64,000 nt of DNA from Torymus aiolomorphi (taxonomy: Eukaryota > Arthropoda > Insecta > Hymenoptera > Torymidae), in the NCBI GenBank assembly GCA_036365515.1, contig CM070874.1:212468297-212532296 (forward strand), read 5' to 3'. Both the position numbers and the translations under genes were made by a program. The first letter of the stretch is position 1. Each line of letters begins with the position of its first letter. Shown piece after piece: positions 58,394 to 64,000 of the stretch. Below the pieces are notes generated by a model. That model did not search any database, had not been told where the DNA came from, and worked only from the letters and a program-made list of their open reading frames with translations.

Positions 58394-58838
58394 TTAAGAG
58401 ACCACCATCAGGGAGAGAACAAATAAACTTGGCTTTCTCCCATTTACGACCCGAATATCAAGATCACCTGTGGGAAAAGAAGTTGGATCGTTTCGAGGCA
58501 ATCGAAAAATTCAGGAGAGTTCGAGAGGCGTGAAGCGATTAGGGAAAGGTATCGTTCCCCGCCCCGCCTCTCACCAGTCAGCCTGCCCCGTACTCGGCGC
58601 CAACGAACAGCACACCGATCGTAACGGGGGCACAGCAGTTCGTAGGCCCATGCTTTGTCTGCCAACTGATGGGTCATCGAGCAGCAGACTGCCCAAAGAG
58701 GGCATGTTACTCATGCAGACAACGGGGCCACTTTGCTCGCACTTGTCCGGGGCGCCCAGTGAACCAATGTCTAGGTTGCGGAAAGGAAGGAATACTGCTA
58801 GTCGAATGTACAAAATGCAATCAGATGCTTGCGGCTTT

Positions 58839-58845
58839 GGGAAAC
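58839..58845 (+). promoter_or_regulatory. GGGAAAC slippery heptamer for -1 frameshift
   Basis: The heptamer is in the right phase (G-GGA-AAC in the gag frame). Gag ends 21 bases later at TAG, and the -1 frame is the one that stays open for the next 1 kb. Confidence 0.7.
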
Positions 58846-59873
58846 GGGACCGCCAGGACGCAGTAGGGCTCCCCGCGTCCGGCGCAAGAATATCGGGAGC
58901 CCAAAGCAGGGAAAAAGAACAAAGACTAAAAATCGCCAGTGTCGTTACGGCTCGTGGTGAAGAGGATAAAAAACTCTGCAGTACAGGTTTAACCACGGAA
59001 CAACCTAGTGAGTCAGATGTTAATGATCAGAAACCTTGTGTTACGGTTTCGAGTGAGAACAAGCTTTGTGTTACGGTTTCGAGTGAGAACAAGCTTTGTG
59101 TTACGTCGCGTGGTGAAGAGGATAAAAAACTCTGCAGTACAGGTTTAACCACTGAACAACCTAGTGAGTCAGATGTTAATGATCAGAAACCTTGTGTTAT
59201 GGTTTCGAGTGGGAACGAGCTTTGTGTTACGGCTCGTGGTGAAGAGGATCAAGAACTCTGCAGTACAGGTTTAACCACGGAACAACCTAGTGAGTCAGAT
59301 GTTAATGATCAGAAACCTTGTGTTACGGTTTCGAGTGAGAACAAGCTTTGTGTTACGTCGCGTGGTGAAGAGGATAAAAAACTCTGCAGTACAGGTTTAA
59401 CCACTGAACAACCTAGTGAGTCAGATATTAATGATCAGAAACCTTGTGTTGCAGTTTCGAGTGGGAATGAGCTTTGTGTTATGGCTCGTGGTGAAGAGAA
59501 TCAAAAACTCCGCAGTACAGGTTTAACCACGGAACAACCTAGTGAGGCAGATGTTAATGATCAGAAATCTTGTGTTACTGTTTCGAGTGGGAACGAGCTT
59601 TGTGTTACGGCTCGTGCTGAAGAGGATCAAAAACTCTGCAGTACAGATTTAACCACTGAACAACCTAGTGAGTCAGATGTCAATGATCAGAAACCTTGTG
59701 TTACGGTTTCGAGTGGGGAAGAGCTTTGTGTTACGACTCGTGGTGAAGAGGATCAAAAACTCTGCAGCACAGGTTTAACCACTGAACAACCTAGTGAGTC
59801 AGATGATAATGATCACAAACCTTGTGTTACGGTTTCGAGTGGGAACGAGCTTTGTGTTACGGTACAGGTTTAA
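58846..59873 (+). CDS. Gypsy element 2 pol-frame segment with 42-residue repeats
   Basis: Reached by -1 shift from gag, this frame is open for about 340 codons. From about 58950 it consists of seven 42-residue repeats (LCSTGLTTEQPSESDVNDQK, PCVTVSSGNELCV and an acidic ARGEED linker). Each repeat has Cys pairs and is acidic, polar and probably disordered. The DNA period is exactly 126 bp; one extra 30-bp (10-codon) duplication is present in the first unit. No protease motif remains. Function unknown; it may be an expanded spacer between nucleocapsid and protease. Confidence 0.6.
58985..59872. repeat. 126-bp coding minisatellite
   Basis: AGGTTTAACCAC (or AGATTTAACCAC) starts at 58985, 59141, 59267, 59393, 59519, 59645 and 59771. 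The first step is 156 (126+30), the rest are exactly 126. All lengths are multiples of three. Confidence 0.95.
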
Positions 59874-59954
59874 CCATGGACAACCTTGCGCGACGGAAGT
59901 CGATGATTAAAAGGATGGCATGGTTGGGCGAAGAGGAGTCTGATATTACGTGGG

Positions 59955-60088
59955 GTGACGCGAGTGACCACGCCTCCGTACCATCCCCAGGCCATCCCAG
60001 TGGAGCGCTGCAATCGAACCCTAAAAACGATGATTGCTACGTTCGTCAAACATGACCATCGAGGCTGGAACCAGCATCTCCATTAAGG
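59955..60088 (+). pseudogene. Integrase fragment of Gypsy element 2
   Basis: VTTPPYHPQAIPVERCNRTL and KTMIATFVKHDHRGWNQHL form the region around the third catalytic residue (Glu) of a Gypsy integrase. It is in a different frame from the repeat-coding segment and joined to it by a large deletion. Confidence 0.85.
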
Positions 60089-60090
60089 GG

Positions 60091-61439
60091 ATGCCTTAGT
60101 GAAAAAAAAGACTGATTGAGGTTAGGTCAATCTGTTTTACCGACTGATATATATATATGATATAAAAAATAGAATTGATGATTAGCGCCACTTCCGTCAT
60201 AAGTCATAACTATCAGAAAGTAGCATAACATTTGACTGACAGATGGCGCAGAAGCTCATGGAAGTATCATGATACGTTTTTTAGCATAACTGATAATGTT
60301 ATGAATTTTCCTTGAATAAATATTCAAATTTGAATAAATATATTGCGAATTCTTGTTACATATACAGCATGAGGTATAAAAATATATGCTAGCACTGTAA
60401 CATCTATGCAATACGTGATATGCTCAAAATTATCTTTATTACGTACAATAAACTTATAGTTTAGTAATATTTTATACTTGATAATTATATATTTTTTATA
60501 GACATAATTATATCACAAAATAAAAAGCAATTGGTGCACCCATTAGATAGCACTTTGACTATTTTGGTTACGTATACTATATTACGTATACAAATATATA
60601 TTAGCACTGCAATATGCGTGCAGTATACGATAGATTCAAAACTATCGCTATTACGTACAGTAAATATATAGTTTAGTAATAATACTTTATAATTCGCTTA
60701 TGCTATTTGTACGTCAGATTTGTATGTACAAAGTATATACATATATAACAGATATGATTTCTCTATGTCAGATGTCAAAACAAAACAAACATCACAGCGA
60801 GATGTTTCTAAACTTATTCTCTGAATCAATATACGTTACATCAGACCGTACGAATAGCAAGAGCCATATTTATAATTCAATATTTTCATAGACATATAAC
60901 AAAATAAAGAGCAATAAATACGCTCACTAAATAGCACTTTGACTATTCTGATCACGTATACTATATTAAGTATACATATATACATTAGCAATAAATAGGA
61001 TATTATTATTTATTATTTTTAATACAGCTGCCAAGCTATAACTAAAAGTGGAAAAGAGGATTATAATTAAATTATTGGTTGTTGGTGAAAATGAGATACC
61101 ACCACAATTAGTATATTTACAATTATTATTAATTATCATGTTTAATAATAATATTACTAGAACAAATGGAAGAAATAACCTTATAATAAAAATATAAACA
61201 AACAATATTACCATGTCAAGCACATAGCTACACCATGGCAACGCTTTCGACCAATCAGATTACGAATAAAACGTGAAATAACATACCGATCAATTTTAAT
61301 AAAGCGGATTATTATTATAATTATTATTGTCTACCTGCCATACATGCAATTATCTTTCCGAAAAATTTTATACTGTTTGCATTATCTCAATCAAATAATA
61401 AAATAAGTAAACTGCAAACTTCGACCTATGAAAACGCAG
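60091..61439. repeat. AT-rich interval with diverged duplications
   Basis: TAGCACTTTGACTATT followed by an ACGTATACTATATTA stretch occurs at about 60549 and 60935, and a related TTATAGTTTAGTAATA block at about 60450 and 60665. Steps are about 200-390 bp. No gene recognised. Confidence 0.6.
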
Positions 61440-61845
61440 TCCGTATCATACGCCGGAGCAGAACAGGTTGGCGGAGCGAAAGAATCGCACGCTCGTTGAG
61501 TATGCACGATGCCTCATTATCGAATCGTAACTGCCATTGTCTTCTTGGGTGGTAGCTATCGCAACTGCAAATGACATTCAAAATCGATGCGTTACGAAAT
61601 CGCTACTTAAAGGGACTCATTACGAAGCCTGGTTTAACAAAACGCCCGGACGTCTCTCGCCTTGTACGTGCTCGACAAGGATCCAAAGATGGGAAAATTT
61701 GACCCACGTGATATACCAGGGATCTTCATCGGCTACTCAGAGAACTCAAAAGGCTTACCGAGTGGAAAGGCTCACCATAGTTTCCCGAAACTTTAAATTT
61801 CTTAACGAATTTCATTTTCCCAAATGCTCCCGAAAAGGCACAAAC
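61440..61845 (+). pseudogene. Copia integrase fragment
   Basis: TPEQNRLAERKNRTLVEYAR covers the third catalytic residue region; after a TAA it continues VAIATANDIQNRCVTKSL and HYEAWFNKTP, then, in another frame, LDKDPKMGKFDPRDIPGIFI and GYSENSKG, and finally SRNFKFLNEF. This is the integrase C-terminal part and link to RT in Copia elements. At least one stop and two frameshifts are present. It may derive from the same family as the 25.4 kb Copia copy, which lacks this part. Confidence 0.85.
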
Positions 61846-62270
61846 AGTGTTGCCTAGATGGGGAAAGCATGAATGTCGGAGCTAATCACTCATTTACAGT
61901 TAATCCATTAATTGTAATCAAATGTATCTGCTATTCACTCCATTTGTACCGCATAAAGAGCCGAATTGCGCTCTTATCCAAGAGCTAAGCAAGACGAACA
62001 CGCCGACAATAGATAAATACACAGCGAAAACGTGGTCGACAAGGGAAACGGCATTGAGGCAGTACACGGGGATGCCGAAGTGAGGTTAGCAATATCCGAA
62101 ACATTTTTACATGTGTTGGAGCAGTCAATCACAAACTCCACGAATACGTCGGTTCCCCATTCCGGGTTTACAACACTGATGTAAAAATATTTTGCAAACA
62201 AGTTAAAAATACTATAAATACAAATTTTTTAAAAAAAAAAAAGACAAGTAGGTTAGCCAATTTCCTGCAG
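61846..62270. other. Unassigned interval
   Basis: No gene or repeat recognised apart from an A-run at about 62230. Confidence 0.35.
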
Positions 62271-62274
62271 ACTC

Positions 62275-63000
62275 ACTTTCAAAATTCAGGACATTGCACC
62301 AAATCATTGCCCAAGTTCAGAGGTTGCCGATGTCCACAAAAAATACTTCATTTGGTTCCAATAAAATAAAAGCCAGTAACAGCAGCAGCTCAAGACATCG
62401 TGATGTCATCTACGGCAGCTCTTCACCCTAGGCAATAAAGTAAAATTAAAACATGATTAAATTGGTAGGGGCAGAGCACAGAGAAGCCATGCCTCTGTCA
62501 AAGAGAAGGGAAGAGTTGCAGGATAGGTGTTACTTGTATAGCAAAAAAAAGTTAACCTTCTTACAGCAAACTACTCACCACAAAATTTTTCCAAAAAGTT
62601 CAGGGGTTGCCGATGTCCACATAAAACCCTCCATCATTTGGTATAAATAAAAAGAAAACCGATAACAGCAGCAGCTCAAGACGTCGCGATGTCATCTACG
62701 ACAGCTCTTCACCCTAGGCAATAAAGTAAAATTAAAACATGATTAAATTGGTAGGGACGGGGAACTAAGGAGCCATGCCTCTGTCAAAGGGAAGGGAAGA
62801 GTTGCAGGATAGGTGTTACTTGTATAGTAAAAAAAAGTTAACCTTCTTACAGCAAACTACTCACCACAAAATTTTTCCAAAAAGTTCAGGGGTTGCCGAT
62901 GTCCACATAAAAAGAAAACCGGTAACAGCAGTAGCTCAAGACGTCGTGATGTCATCTATGGCAGCTCTTCACCCTAGGCAAGAAAGTAAATTTAAAACAT
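62275..63000. repeat. Three copies of a 285-bp direct repeat
   Basis: GTTCAGAGGTTGCCGATGTC (or GTTCAGGGGTTG...) starts at 62315, 62598 and 62884. Between copies, GATTAAATTGGTAGGG and GCCATGCCTCTGTCAAAG are shared. The first copy is the most diverged. Confidence 0.9.
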
Positions 63001-63084
63001 CGGAGATAAGACAACGGAGTCGCAAGGCCCGAAGGTGTCCCACGCCTACCTTGTTGATCCGCTTCAAAGCCATTTGACGCGCTG

Positions 63085-63380
63085 TGTCGTGTGTCAATTA
63101 TCAGTATCTTGCGGCCCTTGGCGCCCAGGGGGACTGACGGACTGCGACTGTGCAGCAGCAGCAGCGGCGGTGGCGGTGACAGCGGCGGCGACGGCGCAGC
63201 AGCAACAGAAGGTAAGAGCGGTACGACGTCGCGGCAGACTGCTGGCGAAGATGCGCACGGCCCCGGGGGTTCACAATCGGTGCAGTGGCACACGCAGAGC
63301 TGGGACACATGGAGAGAGCAGAGAGCGCAGAGAAGAGTCACAGAGAGGAGCGAGCGAGATCTTAGATTAGGATCTTTGAT
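63085..63380. other. GC-rich CAG/CGG tract, possible exon
   Basis: GCAGCAGCAGCAGCGGCGG and following trinucleotide runs are open in several frames on both strands. CAACAGAAG then GTAAGAGC at about 63210 looks like a splice donor. It may be a host exon or a simple repeat; there is no supporting protein family. Confidence 0.25.
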
Positions 63381-63411
63381 TAGATTTATTATCTTGTATA
63401 TTTAATTTCAG

Positions 63412-64000
63412 ACTTTTTCAATCAGCCAGTGTTGGGGAAATGACTTTTTTCTTAAAAATTTCGTGAAAAACACACAAAAAAGGCAATAACTGCACACTTT
63501 GTGATTATTTAGATCTCAAACTTGATATACAATCCCTCAGCATGTACACTATAGTGTGTCTAAAGTTTAAAATATTTGTAGAGAATGGAAAAGCCTCTTT
63601 TAAACTCAAAAGTCGAAAAGACGCATGTGCATTTCCACGTAAGACCACTTGACCCTTGCTCAAAGTTTACCAAATGTCCTTACATAATGTACTACATGCT
63701 GAGGGATTGTATATTTAATTTAAAACTTTTTCAATCAGCCAGTGTTGGGGAAATGACTTTTTTCTTAAAAAATTTCCTGAAAGACACAAAAAAGGCAATA
63801 ACTGCACACTTAGTGATTATTTAGATCTCAAACTTGATATACAATCCCTCAGCATGCACACTATAGTGTGTCTAAAGTTTAAAATATTGGTAGAGAATGG
63901 AAAAGCCTCTTTCAACTCAAAAGTCGAAAAGAAGCATGAGCATTTGCAACTAAGATCACCTGACCCTTGCTCATAGTTTACCAACATGTCCTTACACAAT
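63412..64000. repeat. 313-bp tandem repeat running off the window
   Basis: ATCAGCCAGTGTTGGGGAAA starts at 63421 and at 63734. The unit carries an internal inverted pair (ATACAATCCCTCAGCATG and its complement). About 1.9 units are visible. Confidence 0.92.

Larger units (their letters stand above)
56265..58866 (+). pseudogene. gag: gag of Gypsy element 2
   Basis: ATG at 56265 (MADKAKKATDEYRARM). The frame is shared from 56265 to 57750, with in-frame stops at 56616, 57033, about 57054 and about 57120. A Retrotrans_gag-type core is clear at about 57410-57750 (LKSWGLRYSGQDKDSPEQFL, EADDWYYVNQYDMELWDFAT). A palindromic insertion splits it at 57751; the gag sequence resumes at 58398 in the matching phase (SGREQINLAFSHLRPEYQDH). 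Two further stops (about 58529-58540) precede the knuckles: CFVCQLMGHRAADC, CYSCRQRGHFARTC and CLGCGKEGILLVECTKC. It ends at 58866 just past a slippery site. Confidence 0.85.
56180..60090 (+). mobile_element. Gypsy-type element 2, internally deleted
   Basis: Gag (from 56265), zinc knuckles, a -1 frameshift signal, an extended repeat-coding region in the pol frame, then a scrap of integrase. Protease, RT and RNase H are gone, and no LTR was found on either side. The Maverick TSD lies only about 125 bp upstream of gag, so the Maverick may have inserted into the leader of this element. Confidence 0.75.

Noticed and set aside
58470..58845. N-terminal 125 codons of the 467-codon ORF
   Set aside because: This part is out of frame over the gag C-terminus and zinc knuckles; only the part after the slippery site is likely to be translated.

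Overview
The window is eukaryotic and almost entirely repetitive. Split genes, insect-type LTR and non-LTR retrotransposons, mariner and Maverick/Polinton DNA, AT-rich spacers and tandem satellites fit an arthropod, most likely insect, heterochromatic or TE-rich accessory region. No conserved host gene was recognised. The species cannot be told from the sequence.

Layout. 1-4.6 kb: foldback/MITE-like inverted repeats and unassigned AT-rich DNA. 4599-11427: a structurally complete Gypsy-type LTR element on the minus strand (two LTRs, ATTT target duplication, tRNA-Lys-type primer site) with broken gag-pol and an extra ORF in the env position. 11.5-16 kb: a 0.9 kb foldback, a mariner remnant and an R1-like LINE fragment. 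16.9-21.3 kb: a satellite of ~232-bp units interrupted by a 2.2 kb LTR-element relic with an AGTT duplication. 22.4-24.4 kb: a tnp2/DUF4218-like transposase gene split by one amber codon. 25.4-27.3 kb: the 5' part of a Copia element. 27.5-36.9 kb: a Bel/Pao element whose leader is split by a LINE (28.4-34.3 kb) that lies between two blocks of (CT)n. 37-39.3 kb: microsatellite, foldback and 58-bp minisatellite DNA.

39384-56135 is a Maverick/Polinton with exact ends: AGT...ACT termini, a 6-bp TCGAGG duplication on both sides, and very long terminal inverted repeats (about 4.8 and 3.4 kb). The repeats carry a 237-bp tandem array, two small genes (present twice) and an alternating 130/103-bp minisatellite. 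The unique core holds a TATA-Inr promoter, a three-exon orphan gene, a protein-primed type B DNA polymerase gene with several breaks, a 62-codon ORF that matches the PP1-binding core of PPP1R15/GADD34, and an integrase fragment with a chromodomain. No packaging ATPase, capsid or protease gene was found. The PPP1R15-like ORF is the most notable item: it suggests that a virus-like transposon took up an eIF2-alpha phosphatase regulator.

56.2-60.1 kb: a second Gypsy-type element with gag, a palindromic TTAA-flanked insertion, a correctly phased GGGAAAC slippery site, an in-frame 126-bp coding repeat and an integrase scrap. 60.1-64 kb: diverged tandem duplications, a Copia integrase fragment, 285-bp repeats, a GC-rich trinucleotide tract and the start of a 313-bp tandem repeat running off the window. 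Most coding regions here are decayed; the nested insertions give a relative order of events. All family names rest on motif reading only.
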